A stretch of 64,000 nucleotides of DNA from Vagococcus penaei (GTDB lineage Bacteria > Bacillota > Bacilli > Lactobacillales > Vagococcaceae): positions 918,001 through 982,000 of the forward strand of contig NZ_CP019609.1 in assembly GCF_001998885.1 (NCBI RefSeq), read 5' to 3'. Made by a program: the position numbers and the translations under genes. The notes under the pieces were generated by a model. It was not told the DNA's origin. It saw only the letters and a program-made list of their open reading frames with translations, and did no database searches. This document shows, piece after piece, positions 44,013 to 53,311 of the stretch (position 1 is its first letter; every line of letters starts with the position of its first letter).

Positions 44013-44579
44013 TTAATTAATTCCTCTCCTTTTTAATTCCTCTGCTAATAAACGACCCAGTAATAAATAGCCCTGCTTAGAAAAATGTAGACCATCAGCT
44101 TGCCATAATACCTCTGGCTCAGACTCACCTTGCATCACACTGAATAGATCAACAAATGGAATTCGGTTTAAAATCGCCAATTCTTTAGCGATACCATTAT
44201 ATTCATTGATTCGTCGATATGGTCGGTCACTCTCATTTAATAAACGACGCATAAACGGAGGCCCAACAAGTACCATTTTATCGGCACCAATCGTATTTAT
44301 CAAATATACTAAATTTTGCCGATATTCTTGGTTATTAATTCCTGAATGGTCAGCGACATCATTCGCACCGAAAAAAACAGTGACGACATCAGGGTTATAT
44401 CGTACAACGTGATCGCCTACGCGACCGACTGCACCGCGTGTTGTGTCACCAGGAAGGCCTGCATTAATTACCTCAAGATTAGGTAAATAACGCTTGATAT
44501 GTTGATTTAAGATAAGCGTTATCTCGCCTCCCATATACCCCGCAGTTATACTATCACCAAATAATATTAGTTTACTCAT
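44013..44579 (-). CDS. SGNH/GDSL family hydrolase
   Basis: A 188 aa esterase-like protein. The four blocks of the family are visible: GDSIT (Ser9), GLPGDTTRG, GANDV and the catalytic Asp-His pair in DGLHFSKQG near residue 165. There is no signal peptide, so it acts in the cytoplasm. Its stop codon abuts the start region of the methyltransferase gene. The substrate is unknown. Confidence 0.88.
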   Translation of the reverse strand: MSKLILFGDSITAGYMGGEITLILNQHIKRYLPNLEVINAGLPGDTTRGAVGRVGDHVVRYNPDVVTVFFGANDVADHSGINNQEYRQNLVYLINTIGADKMVLVGPPFMRRLLNESDRPYRRINEYNGIAKELAILNRIPFVDLFSVMQGESEPEVLWQADGLHFSKQGYLLLGRLLAEELKRRGIN

Positions 44580-44618
44580 AAAAATTAACCTCCATTCTTC
44601 GATATCTCAGACCAACTG

Positions 44619-44627
44619 TGCTATAAT
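44619..44627 (+). promoter_or_regulatory. Extended -10 promoter of the thioesterase-coaA-guaA unit
   Basis: TGCTATAAT on the plus strand is an ideal extended -10, about 60 bases before the thioesterase start. Confidence 0.55.
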
Positions 44628-44687
44628 CGTTACGACTTTATTATATATTATATAATAGGAAAAAAGTAAAAAAAAAGGAGAAGTAAT

Positions 44688-45227
44688 ATGTCAGCTAATC
44701 TGCCAGAAACAAAAAAATGTCGAGAGTCACGTGTCATCCAGACACACATTATCCTCCCGGCTGACTTAAATTCTTATGATGCCTTATATGGTGGAAAATT
44801 GATGTATTTAATTGATGATACAGCGTCAATCTCAGCCGCTCGTCACGCTCGTCAACACATTATGACCGCATCAACCGATTCACTAGATTTTTTACATCCA
44901 TTACTAAAGAATGATTCTGTTTGTATCGAATCTTATGTAACCGGAACCGGAAAAAAATCAATGGAAGTCTTTGTCAAAGTCATTGGAGAAAATCTCCTGA
45001 CCGGTGAACGCTATTTGGCGGCAACCTGTTTTATGACCTTCGTTGTGGTAAAACCAACTGCTTCCTTTACTAGTGTGGCTAAAGTCGAGCCAGAAACAAA
45101 TGAAGAACGCATGATTACCAAAGATTATTCACAGCGTCGTGCCCAACGCTTAGAACAATTGGCGCAAAGCAAAGAGTTCGCTAGTCATATTTCACTTGAA
45201 ATACCGTGGATGATGACTGACAACTAA
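44688..45227 (+). CDS. Acyl-CoA thioesterase (hotdog fold)
   Basis: A 179 aa acyl-CoA hydrolase of the YciA/BACH type. The hotdog motif is YDALYGGKLMYLIDDTASIS, with the Asp and the long helix, followed by ASTDSLDFLHPL. AAAGGAGAAG precedes ATG. It is the first gene of a short run on the plus strand, 24 bases before coaA. The substrate chain length cannot be predicted. Confidence 0.9.
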   Translation: MSANLPETKKCRESRVIQTHIILPADLNSYDALYGGKLMYLIDDTASISAARHARQHIMTASTDSLDFLHPLLKNDSVCIESYVTGTGKKSMEVFVKVIGENLLTGERYLAATCFMTFVVVKPTASFTSVAKVEPETNEERMITKDYSQRRAQRLEQLAQSKEFASHISLEIPWMMTDN

Positions 45228-45251
45228 TTAAAACACTTAGGAGTCTTAACT

Positions 45252-46175
45252 ATGGATGAACGTTCGAATTTTTATCAAATTTCACGTGAAGAATGGCAAA
45301 GCTTTTACCGTAACGGCGTGCCTCCTCTAACTGATATTGAATTACAACAAATCAAAAGTGTTAATGACAAAATCTCACTCCAAGATGTGCAAGATATTTA
45401 TATTCCATTGACACATTTATTACATTTATATATGAAAGAATACGAATCACTACATATTAATCAAGGTTTGTTTATGCAACGCTTCGTCCAACCTGCACCC
45501 TTTATCATTGGAATTGCAGGAAGCGTGGCAGTTGGTAAAAGCACAACTTCGCGTTTACTACAAATGATGCTGTCACGTAACTTACGTCGTCGCCACGTTC
45601 AAATGATTACAACGGACGGTTTTCTTTATCCGACAGATGAGTTAAAGCGTCGGGGAATTTTAGACCGCAAGGGGTTCCCTGAAAGTTATGACATGGATAA
45701 ACTACTCAATTTCTTAAATTCTGTGAAAAACGGCGAGGATAACTTAAAAATCCCTGTCTACTCACACGAAGTCTATGACATCATGCCAGACGAATTTGAG
45801 ACCATATCACAACCGGACATTTTAATCGTTGAAGGAATCAACGTTCTACAATTACCCGAAAATCAACAAATTTACATGAGTGACTTCTTTGATTTCTCCA
45901 TTTTTGTTGATGCAGAACCCGAACAAATAGAAAAATGGTATTTAGAACGCTTTACTTCACTATTAGACCTTGCAAAAGAGGATAAAACTAATTATTATTA
46001 TAAATATGCAAATGGTTCACGCGAAGAAGCCATTAATTTTGCACGGAGCATCTGGAACAAAGTCAACCAGAAAAATTTGGAAACTTTTATCTTACCGACC
46101 AGAAGTCGAGCGGATGTTATCCTGCATAAAACTAAAGATCACGTCATTGACGAAATCTACCTTCGTAAATTTTAA
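45252..46175 (+). CDS. coaA: Pantothenate kinase, type I
   Basis: Phosphorylates pantothenate in the first step of coenzyme A synthesis. The 307 aa protein has Walker A GSVAVGKST (near residue 95), TTDGFLYP, the conserved EGINVLQ and an Arg-rich active site (GSREEAINFARSIW). It has typical prokaryotic type I length. It lies downstream of the thioesterase, so both may share control in acyl-CoA metabolism, which is an inference. Confidence 0.95.
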   Translation: MDERSNFYQISREEWQSFYRNGVPPLTDIELQQIKSVNDKISLQDVQDIYIPLTHLLHLYMKEYESLHINQGLFMQRFVQPAPFIIGIAGSVAVGKSTTSRLLQMMLSRNLRRRHVQMITTDGFLYPTDELKRRGILDRKGFPESYDMDKLLNFLNSVKNGEDNLKIPVYSHEVYDIMPDEFETISQPDILIVEGINVLQLPENQQIYMSDFFDFSIFVDAEPEQIEKWYLERFTSLLDLAKEDKTNYYYKYANGSREEAINFARSIWNKVNQKNLETFILPTRSRADVILHKTKDHVIDEIYLRKF

Positions 46176-46208
46176 CTAAACTATATATAGAAAGATAAGG
46201 TGACCCCA

Positions 46209-47765
46209 TTGACCAACGTAACAGATTTTACAGACTTGGAAAAAATCATTGTGCTTGATTTTGGTAGTCAATACAACCAATTAATCACACGTCGTATCCG
46301 AGAATTTGGCGTTTTCTCAGAATTAATGAGCCACAAAATCACAGCAGCAGAAATCAAAGAAATCGCACCTAAAGGAATTATCTTCTCAGGTGGACCAAAC
46401 AGTGTCTATGATGAAGGTAGCTTTTCAATTGATCCTGAAATTTTTGAATTAGGGATTCCAATTTTAGGTATTTGCTACGGCATGCAACTAATGACTTATA
46501 AATTAGGTGGCGTGGTATCAAGCGCTGACAGTAAAGAATACGGTAAAGCGATGCTTGATGTTACCTCAAAACAAACAGAATTATTCAAAGACTTACCTGA
46601 ACACCAACAAGTTTGGATGAGCCATGGTGACCTAGTCACTGAAGTCCCTGAAGGTTTTGACGTTGTTGCAACAAGCCCTAACTGTCCAATTTCAGCAATG
46701 GAAAACATCGAAAAACAAATGTACGCAGTTCAATTCCACCCAGAAGTTCGTCATTCTGAACACGGTAATGACGTTTTACGTCGCTTTGCTTTTGATGTCT
46801 GTCACTGTGCTGGTGATTGGTCAATGGAAAGTTTTATCGACATTGAAATCAATAAAATCCGTCAACAAGTTGGCGACAAAAAAGTATTACTTGCCTTATC
46901 TGGCGGTGTAGACTCAAGTGTTGTTGGGGTCTTACTACAAAAAGCTATTGGCGATCAATTAACTTGTATCTTTGTTGACCACGGCTTATTACGTAAAGGC
47001 GAAGCTGAACAAGTAATGGAAAGTTTAGGTGGAAAATTCGGCTTAAACATCATCAAAGTCGACGCTCAAAAACGTTTCTTAGATAAATTAGCTGGCGTTT
47101 CTGATCCAGAACAAAAACGCAAAATCATCGGTAACGAATTTATTTACCTATTTGATGATGAGGCTGCGAAACTTGATGGCATCGAATTCCTTGCTCAAGG
47201 AACACTTTACACAGACGTTATCGAAAGTGGAACAGACACAGCTGAAGTGATTAAGTCACATCACAACGTTGGTGGTCTACCAGAAGACATGGCATTCACT
47301 TTAATCGAGCCATTAAATACTTTATTTAAAGATGAAGTTCGTGCCTTAGGAACAGAATTAGGCATGCCTGACTCAATCGTTTGGCGTCAACCATTCCCTG
47401 GACCTGGTTTAGGTATCCGTGTCCTAGGTGAAATCTCTGAAGAAAAATTAGAAATCGTACGTGAAAGTGATGCGATTTTACGCGAAGAAATTGCGAACGC
47501 TGGTCTTGACCGTGATATCTGGCAATACTTTACTGTCCTACCGGGTATCCGTTCTGTTGGTGTTATGGGAGATGGTCGTACGTATGACTACACAGTTGGT
47601 ATCCGTGCTATCACATCAATTGATGGGATGACTGCTGACTTCGCTCGTATTGATTGGGACTTATTACAAAAAATCTCAGTTCGTATCGTAAACGAAGTGG
47701 CTCACGTTAACCGTATCGTGTATGATATTACAAGTAAACCACCTGCTACTGTGGAGTGGGAGTAA
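46209..47765 (+). CDS. guaA: GMP synthase (glutamine-hydrolysing)
   Basis: Converts XMP to GMP. The 518 aa protein has the class I glutamine amidotransferase domain (Cys in LGICYGMQL, His-Glu in [10 protein letters not shown]), then the ATP pyrophosphatase domain (LSGGVDSSV) and the dimerisation domain. The start is TTG at 46209-46211 with AAGGTGA five bases upstream, giving the usual MTNV start; the GTG at 46200 lies in the Shine-Dalgarno. The gene's 3' end adjoins a foreign-looking patch. Confidence 0.96.
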   Translation: MTNVTDFTDLEKIIVLDFGSQYNQLITRRIREFGVFSELMSHKITAAEIKEIAPKGIIFSGGPNSVYDEGSFSIDPEIFELGIPILGICYGMQLMTYKLGGVVSSADSKEYGKAMLDVTSKQTELFKDLPEHQQVWMSHGDLVTEVPEGFDVVATSPNCPISAMENIEKQMYAVQFHPEVRHSEHGNDVLRRFAFDVCHCAGDWSMESFIDIEINKIRQQVGDKKVLLALSGGVDSSVVGVLLQKAIGDQLTCIFVDHGLLRKGEAEQVMESLGGKFGLNIIKVDAQKRFLDKLAGVSDPEQKRKIIGNEFIYLFDDEAAKLDGIEFLAQGTLYTDVIESGTDTAEVIKSHHNVGGLPEDMAFTLIEPLNTLFKDEVRALGTELGMPDSIVWRQPFPGPGLGIRVLGEISEEKLEIVRESDAILREEIANAGLDRDIWQYFTVLPGIRSVGVMGDGRTYDYTVGIRAITSIDGMTADFARIDWDLLQKISVRIVNEVAHVNRIVYDITSKPPATVEWE

Positions 47766-47780
47766 AAGATATAGATAACT

Positions 47781-47791
47781 TATACCTATAA
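47781..47791. repeat. Left copy of an 11-base direct repeat flanking the accessory patch
   Basis: TATACCTATAA occurs here and again at 50765-50775, on either side of the four accessory genes. It could be an attachment-site remnant or chance in AT-rich DNA. Confidence 0.25.
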
Positions 47792-47869
47792 ACATTGATT
47801 TAATAGCATTTGAAGATACTTTAGAACATCTAAAACAAGTTGGTTTGTCTCCAAAAGTGTCTCCAAGAG

Positions 47870-47904
47870 AAAAGCTTACAACTCTAAAAGTTGTAAGCTT
47901 TTTT
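47870..47904 (+). terminator. Intrinsic terminator of guaA
   Basis: AAAAGCTTACAACT and AGTTGTAAGCTTTT pair around a short loop, with six T downstream, about 105 bases beyond the guaA stop. Confidence 0.85.
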
Positions 47905-47905
47905 A

Positions 47906-48084
47906 TTAAAAGATATTTTCATCAGATTCAGTATTGAAATACACTTCTGTTACAATAATAATACCCATTCTGATATAAAAATCTTTTTTTCTTTCACTCC
48001 ACCCATTCCTAGAGACTATTGCTTCTCTATCATGGTGTCTAAATACATGTGTTTCTTTTCTAAATTTTATTACATCAAATTCAT
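47906..48084 (-). other. Out-of-frame continuation of the gene at 48085-48603
   Basis: In the frame reached by adding one A to the A7 run at 48126-48132 (minus strand), the reading continues to a stop at 47906-47908. It adds about 60 further residues beyond the present stop codon, including HVFRHHDREAIVSR and MGIIIVTEVYF. It is coding-like, with mixed charged and hydrophobic residues, and supports a frameshift in the upstream gene. Confidence 0.5.
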
Positions 48085-48603
48085 TTAGGAAATCATAGAA
48101 GATATGACTTTCAACTTTTCTAAACTTTTTTTATCTTTCAATAAATACTCTACACAATTATTTAAGTTAGCTAATTTATTCTCTTTGCTCTGACCATCAA
48201 ATGAACCAGTTCCCATTGCTATTTCTTTCATAATATCATCAATTCCATCTTCTACAACAAAAGATGAATCGCCATACTTTCGTTCAATTGTTAAAGTATC
48301 TATTAGTGCTCTTCTATCACTCCAAGCAACTTTTGACAATCCTGGGTTTTTACTTTGTATATAGCTTCTAATAGTATCTGAGCCAAATGATTCTAGCGAC
48401 ATTTTTCGTTGAATTGCATTGGAAAATTCCCTTACAACAAAATTATTTTCGTTTAACCACCCCATTATTGCTGAAAATTCAATACTATCCATTCTAGAAT
48501 AATCACCGAAATCACCTGAATTATATTTTGGTTTCAATAAATCTCTGAAACTTTCAATTACTTGCTCCTCATCCATATACTCAAAATCCCCAATAATTAT
48601 CAC
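48085..48603 (-). CDS. Unrecognised protein, probably truncated by a frameshift
   Basis: A 172 aa soluble protein of unknown family. It begins with a GTG start (GGAGGAG seven bases upstream). Charged helices dominate (SFRDLLKPKYN, LTIERKYGDSS, NLNNCVEYLLKDK). No signal peptide, membrane segment or catalytic motif is recognised. A one-base gain in the A7 run at 48126-48132 would extend it to 232 aa, ending at 47906. It lies in a strongly AT-rich patch, 43 bases after an XRE regulator gene on the same strand, so the two may form a regulated pair. An anti-phage or toxin role is possible but unsupported. Confidence 0.55.
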   Translation of the reverse strand: MIIIGDFEYMDEEQVIESFRDLLKPKYNSGDFGDYSRMDSIEFSAIMGWLNENNFVVREFSNAIQRKMSLESFGSDTIRSYIQSKNPGLSKVAWSDRRALIDTLTIERKYGDSSFVVEDGIDDIMKEIAMGTGSFDGQSKENKLANLNNCVEYLLKDKKSLEKLKVISSMIS

Positions 48604-48646
48604 TGACTCTCCTCCATATTACTAATTATTTCTAATTTTATAGTCC

Positions 48647-48934
48647 CTATGACAACTTCAACATTTCTAAAAACAACCCAATATACTCATCTTTATGAGG
48701 CGACTTCTGTAATAACACCAATAACTCTAACAATTCCTCATCATCACTATCTTGAGAGTAAGGTAAGAAAAACTCACTTAGCGACATATCAAATACTTCT
48801 AGTATAACAATAAAAGATTCTAAAGACGGGATTCTTTTCCCATTCTCAATAAAACTTATAAACGGTAAACTTAAATTTGCTTTGTCAGCTAACTCTTGCT
48901 GAATCATTCCTTTAGACTGTCTTATCTCTCTCAA
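48647..48934 (-). CDS. Small XRE-family helix-turn-helix regulator
   Basis: A 95 aa protein with an N-terminal HTH_3 domain (REIRQSKGMIQQELADKANL with the recognition helix LSLPFISFIENGKR) and an acidic C-terminal tail with LELLVLLQ. The only canonical start in frame is TTG at 48932-48934, which has no Shine-Dalgarno; the frame remains open about nine codons further upstream. Such regulators often control an adjacent gene, here the unknown gene 43 bases downstream. Confidence 0.75.
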   Translation of the reverse strand: MREIRQSKGMIQQELADKANLSLPFISFIENGKRIPSLESFIVILEVFDMSLSEFFLPYSQDSDDEELLELLVLLQKSPHKDEYIGLFLEMLKLS

Positions 48935-49029
48935 ACTAATTTTTATGTTTTTTACTATGGATCATCTAGGTCAATATCTTAGACACATTTTTGTAGAGAC
49001 ATTTAAGCCATTGCTAAACTCACATTCTA

Positions 49030-49886
49030 TTATATATCGGAATTATCAGTTGAAATATTGTTCAATAAGTTCCACAATTGTTCAGCATATTTTGATTTTG
49101 ATAATTGTTCAGCTCTATTTTCAATTGTACTTATCATTCCTGAAACAATAACAGTAGCGTCCTTTTCATTTCGTGAACCATTTTGACCAGTTTCAGTAAT
49201 AAGATGTTTTTCTATAAATTTACTGTAATCATCAAAATTTTTAAAATATAAACTGTATAATTGTTGTTTTTTCAAATCATCCCAATTATTCTTAATTACA
49301 CTTAAAAATTCTTCCATATAATCGCGTGTGTCAAACGACACATTATCTATAAAAACTTTTTTGCACTCTTTCTTCCCATCTCCATAGGTATTATCCAAAA
49401 ATTAGCTAAACTATGGTATAAATCATAATATTTACGAAATAACGCTTTATGGCAAGCTTTAGCGTTACTATCCAATATCAATCGTAGTCGCCCTTCTGAA
49501 TCATTGGGCATATAATAATGTTTTTTTATTAATTCGCCACCAATTGACAATTCCTTAATTATTTCTCCAGCAATTGTGTTAAACGAATTCATTGTATCAC
49601 CAGCAAAAGAAGAATCTGCAAATGCATTTATATTAAAATCCTTCTTCTCATCGAGTTCTCCTAATACTTTATTTTCAATGTTATGATTTTCAGGTAAAAT
49701 ATCTTTATAAATGATTTCATAAAAAGTAATTGATAAATCAGACATATCAGGGTCAGCTACACCTTTGTATATTTGAGGACTTATCATTGTATTACCAACT
49801 TTTTTAATTGATGTGGCAAGTTTATCAACTCTAATTGGAGTTAATAACATTTCTTTTAATTTATCTTGTTGTTCTTTAGATAACAT
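49030..49886 (-). pseudogene. Unknown accessory gene split by a one-base frameshift
   Basis: Two overlapping reading frames (49347-49886 with 179 codons; 49030-49398 with 122) look like one gene of about 285 residues. The first ends in GRKSAKKFL. Adding one base in the AAAAAAGTTTTT stretch near 49350-49362 joins it to IDNVSFDTRDYMEEFLSVIK. The middle reads YYDLYHSLANFWIIPMEMGR, a pattern I associate loosely with a family of small uncharacterised proteins with an NFW-I-P motif. No catalytic motif is recognised. It follows the methyltransferase gene by 19 bases on the same strand and lies in very AT-rich DNA. Confidence 0.6.
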
Positions 49887-49905
49887 ATTTTTTCCTCTCT
49901 AACTC

Positions 49906-50709
49906 TCAAATCAAATCTTTTCGATTTAAACTCGCAAGTAATAATATCGATAAGGGTAATCCTTTATTATTATACACATCAGATAATCCAACATCATAGT
50001 TGAATTCTTCAAATAGCTTAATTTCCATTCCAGATGTAACAATGGCATTTATAATTTTTGAAATAGAGTGAGAAAAACTTGTAAATGTTTTTGAATTATA
50101 CTCACCAGAAATATACGCCATTCCAGAATTTTCAATCCATGGTTCATCTGAAAAATATTTATTTTCAAGAAAAGTTAGATTTTCTGCATGATACTCTGCC
50201 TCATAAGGTAATGGCAACATGTTCATAATAGGATGATAGTCATGTAAAATCATTATTCCATCTTTTTTTAAACATTTTGACACCATACGGAATAAATCAT
50301 TAAGTTCCTCAAACCATGTGATTGCACCAACTGTAAATAATATTACATCATATACTCCTTCATATTTTCCGTCTATTTTAAGGATATCTGTTACAACAAA
50401 ATTGCAGGGCAGATTTAATATACTAGCATTTTCGACTCCTTGCTGGATTAGATTTTCTGCAATATCGAATCCTGTTCCTTCAATGCCGTAATGCTTAGAT
50501 ATTGATAATAACTCTCGCCCATTATTGCAACAGAACTGGGCTATTTTTTTATTTGACAAATCCATTTCATCTAATACCTTTTTTATACAAGGTTCTACAT
50601 AATAATCAGATTTGTTTTTTAAATTTGTAGGAACATCATTTCCCCAGCCACTTTTTCTTTGTCGAAAGGCATCTTCCCAAGCTTCTTTATTTTCATCTAT
50701 ATAACTCAT
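49906..50709 (-). CDS. Class I SAM-dependent methyltransferase, atypical motif I
   Basis: A 267 aa methyltransferase-like protein. The Rossmann fold is recognised from KKIAQFCCNNGRELLSISK (motif I, where the usual GxGxG loop reads CCNNG), the acidic residue in GTGFDIAENL, and VYDVILFTVGAITWF (motif IV). The C-terminal part (WIENSGMAYISGE, FEEFNYDVGLSD) resembles small-molecule methyltransferases. It lies in the AT-rich patch as the first gene of a co-directional group of four. The substrate is unknown. Confidence 0.8.
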   Translation of the reverse strand: MSYIDENKEAWEDAFRQRKSGWGNDVPTNLKNKSDYYVEPCIKKVLDEMDLSNKKIAQFCCNNGRELLSISKHYGIEGTGFDIAENLIQQGVENASILNLPCNFVVTDILKIDGKYEGVYDVILFTVGAITWFEELNDLFRMVSKCLKKDGIMILHDYHPIMNMLPLPYEAEYHAENLTFLENKYFSDEPWIENSGMAYISGEYNSKTFTSFSHSISKIINAIVTSGMEIKLFEEFNYDVGLSDVYNNKGLPLSILLLASLNRKDLI

Positions 50710-51155
50710 AATTTTATTATCTCTCTTTCGATTTTTTTCATAACCTAATCCTCACTTCAACCTATATACCTATAATAACAAAACAATTATAGCATGGATG
50801 TTGCCTAATAAGTCTGATACCATTTATACTTTATTTTATCCAAATAGACATTATTTAAGAACGGTTTAGTTCATTATGATAACAAACACAAATAAAAATC
50901 TCTTACTATAAAAATCCTTGAATACTTACTCTTTTCATATCCACTTCATTAGCCTCTCCATTCACAGGTTAATTTTATTTGGCTCATCAGCTAATTTTTT
51001 TCTATACTGCTAGCGTATTTTCTAATTTCCACTAACTATTAAACTTAAAAACACCAAAAGAACACAATAGTCGAAAATATGTGGATGATATTATACATGT
51101 TTGGTTATAAATATGCTAAGCTTATTTTATAAAAATAGTAAATGGAGTGATTCAG
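50710..51155. other. Intergenic region between the accessory patch and pckA
   Basis: About 445 AT-rich bases between divergent genes. It carries the right copy of the TATACCTATAA repeat (50765-50775). I see no open frame, terminator or known riboswitch. Confidence 0.4.
50765..50775. repeat. Right copy of an 11-base direct repeat flanking the accessory patch
   Basis: TATACCTATAA, identical to 47781-47791 and in the same orientation. By rough estimate a chance match of this length between the two flanks is uncommon but not impossible. Confidence 0.25.
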
Positions 51156-52811
51156 ATGAGTAGTATTGAGCGGTTTGATATTAATGACATAAGAAAAAAT
51201 AATCCTGTCTTCTCTAATTTTAAAACTATCATTGAAACAGCCTTTTATGGAAACAATGTTTCAAAAGTCACTGAATTAAAGAAAGCTTATGAGCTAGCTT
51301 CTGACTCTCCTGGAACCATAAAAACAGATATACCACTTTTTAAAGCTAAAGAAATGGGTTTACCAGATGATGCCAAAGTTCTCGTATTTAATGATGGAAA
51401 AGTATTTGGAAGGACGGCTGCTGCGAGAAGAATCATTGGGCAACCAGGTATTGATTCGGACTATTTTAGTGGTATTTTAAGAGAAGCTATTTATCAAGGA
51501 CGTTATAAACAATTTTATCACGGAACGGCATTAGTTGGCTTAGACGAATCATTTATGATTAAAACGCACTTAATGATTTCACAAGGTTTTGAAAATAATT
51601 TTTACTCTTATTTACTTAATTTTCAAATACTCACTGAAAAATATCAAAATTTATATCGTTTATCAAAAAGCTATGATGAGGGAGATATTTATCTCTATGC
51701 TGACCCTGACTGGAGTCATCCAGATTTTCCACATGGACTCGCTCTATTTGATCCAACGCATAACGTAGCAGCTATTCTTGGTTTACGTTACTTTGGTGAA
51801 TTAAAAAAAGCGACATTGACCTTGGCTTGGGCTGCTGCACATCGGAATAATTTTATTGCCTGTCATGGAGGTGTTAAACAATATGATTTGGACGGAGAGA
51901 AATATACTATGGCAGTATTTGGTTTGTCAGGTTCTGGTAAATCAACAATTACTCTTTCCAATCACGACAATAAATTTAATATGAAAGTATTACATGATGA
52001 CGCTTTTATTATTGAAAAAACTACTGGTGCTACAACGGCGCTAGAGCCTAGCTACTTTGATAAAACACAAGATTATCCCATGTTAGATAACAGTATTAAA
52101 TACTTTTTAACTTGTCAAAATGTAGGTGTGACCCTTGACAAAGATAGTAATAAAGTTCTTGTGACTGAAGATATTAGAAACGGCAACGGCCGAGCAATTA
52201 AGTCTCGCTTTATTATCCCAAATAGAGAAGATCATTTGACTGAAAAAATTGATAGCGTATTTTGGATTATGAAAGATGATAGCTTCCCACCTATTCTTAA
52301 AATCAACAACCCTATCTTAGCTTCCATCTTTGGATTAACGCTAGCAACAAAACGTTCGACTGCTGAAAATATTGTATCCAGTGAGGATATGAATAAATTG
52401 GTCGTTGAACCATTTGCTAACCCATTTAGATGTTACGCATTAAATGAAGATTATCAAGATTTCAAAAACTTATTTGATGTTGGGGAGACAGACTGCTATA
52501 TTTTAAATACAGGTTATTTTAGAGGAGAAAAAGTGACCCCTGCTCAAACACTAGAAAGTATTGAAAAAATAGTCACTAAAAAAGCTACTTTTAAGAGTTT
52601 TGGGCCATTAGCAGATATCGCTTATTTACCAGTAGCTGGTCATCTTCCTGATTTTGAAAATACTGATTATATTAATAGACTCTCAAAAGCCATGATGAAT
52701 CGTTTGGATTTTTTAAATCAAATGAAAACGGACATGGCTGGTTATAATGCTTTACCAGAAGAAACCATAGAAGTGATTGAGAAATTAATGCAAAAATTGC
52801 AGAAAGATTAA
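51156..52811 (+). CDS. pckA: Phosphoenolpyruvate carboxykinase (ATP)
   Basis: Interconverts oxaloacetate plus ATP with PEP plus CO2 and ADP. The 551 aa protein has the ATP-type kinase-1a P-loop GLSGSGKST (near residue 260), then LHDDAFII (metal site) and the downstream FGLTLATKRSTAE adenine-binding stretch. The start ATG at 51156 has GGAG eight bases upstream; a GTG at 51147 lies in that region. It is monocistronic. It could serve gluconeogenesis or CO2 fixation during fermentation. Confidence 0.9.
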   Translation: MSSIERFDINDIRKNNPVFSNFKTIIETAFYGNNVSKVTELKKAYELASDSPGTIKTDIPLFKAKEMGLPDDAKVLVFNDGKVFGRTAAARRIIGQPGIDSDYFSGILREAIYQGRYKQFYHGTALVGLDESFMIKTHLMISQGFENNFYSYLLNFQILTEKYQNLYRLSKSYDEGDIYLYADPDWSHPDFPHGLALFDPTHNVAAILGLRYFGELKKATLTLAWAAAHRNNFIACHGGVKQYDLDGEKYTMAVFGLSGSGKSTITLSNHDNKFNMKVLHDDAFIIEKTTGATTALEPSYFDKTQDYPMLDNSIKYFLTCQNVGVTLDKDSNKVLVTEDIRNGNGRAIKSRFIIPNREDHLTEKIDSVFWIMKDDSFPPILKINNPILASIFGLTLATKRSTAENIVSSEDMNKLVVEPFANPFRCYALNEDYQDFKNLFDVGETDCYILNTGYFRGEKVTPAQTLESIEKIVTKKATFKSFGPLADIAYLPVAGHLPDFENTDYINRLSKAMMNRLDFLNQMKTDMAGYNALPEETIEVIEKLMQKLQKD

Positions 52812-52857
52812 CGCTTTTTGACACTCATTTTATGCTTTCATGGGTAAAAGGACTAAT

Positions 52858-52899
52858 AAAAACCGCCAATCTAACATCTCATGTTAGATTGGCGGTTTT
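52858..52899. terminator. Bidirectional terminator between pckA and the DUF3021 gene
   Basis: AAAACCGCCAATCTAACAT and ATGTTAGATTGGCGGTTTT form a perfect long stem with a four-base loop between convergent genes. Confidence 0.92.
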
Positions 52900-52903
52900 C
52901 CAT

Positions 52904-53311
52904 TTAAATCAACTGATTTAATTCTTTTTTCAATTGTTTGTTTTTATAATTAGAGTAAAAATAAAAACCGATGATATGACCGATTAGTGTCACACCAATA
53001 ACTCCTATCCAGTATGGAGCAATGAAATCAAACATCTCAACCGAGTACAATCTTACACCTAGAAACCCACATGCTACGTTAGCAATCGTACTGATTAGAA
53101 TATTAATACGTGCTTTAAAGGTTGAATATTCCCATAAGTAGGGATAAATAATACCAAAAACTAAGCCAAAGAGTAAACCGATTCCTAAGATATTCCAAAC
53201 AAAATGAAAGGGAATGTCTTCGTTTAACTGACGAAAACTAATTATTAGCGTTATCCAAAGTGTACTTCCTACTGTTGCTTGCATAAAATTGTTTTTTAAT
53301 GTGGTCATCAT
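52904..53311 (-). CDS. DUF3021 family membrane protein
   Basis: A 135 aa protein with four hydrophobic segments (about residues 14-26, 37-57, 67-87, 97-118) and a basic tail. DUF3021 proteins typically lie next to a LytTR regulator and probably restrain it. It overlaps the end of the LytTR gene by four bases, so translation is probably coupled. Confidence 0.85.
   Translation of the reverse strand: MMTTLKNNFMQATVGSTLWITLIISFRQLNEDIPFHFVWNILGIGLLFGLVFGIIYPYLWEYSTFKARINILISTIANVACGFLGVRLYSVEMFDFIAPYWIGVIGVTLIGHIIGFYFYSNYKNKQLKKELNQLI

Larger units (their letters stand above)
47766..48084. other. Intergenic region after guaA with a small open remnant
   Basis: About 320 bases between guaA and the next listed gene. 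On the plus strand 47789-47938 reads without stop as a short peptide containing FEDTLEHLKQVGLSPKVSPR. No start codon with Shine-Dalgarno is seen, so it may be a remnant, possibly of an integrase tail, but I cannot confirm that. The minus strand from 47906 carries an out-of-frame extension of the gene at 48085. Confidence 0.4.

Noticed and set aside
47861-47880. Tandem near-repeat TGTCTCCAAAAG/TGTCTCCAAGAG after guaA as a repeat element
   Set aside because: Two short copies only, inside the possible coding remnant; not enough to call a repeat.
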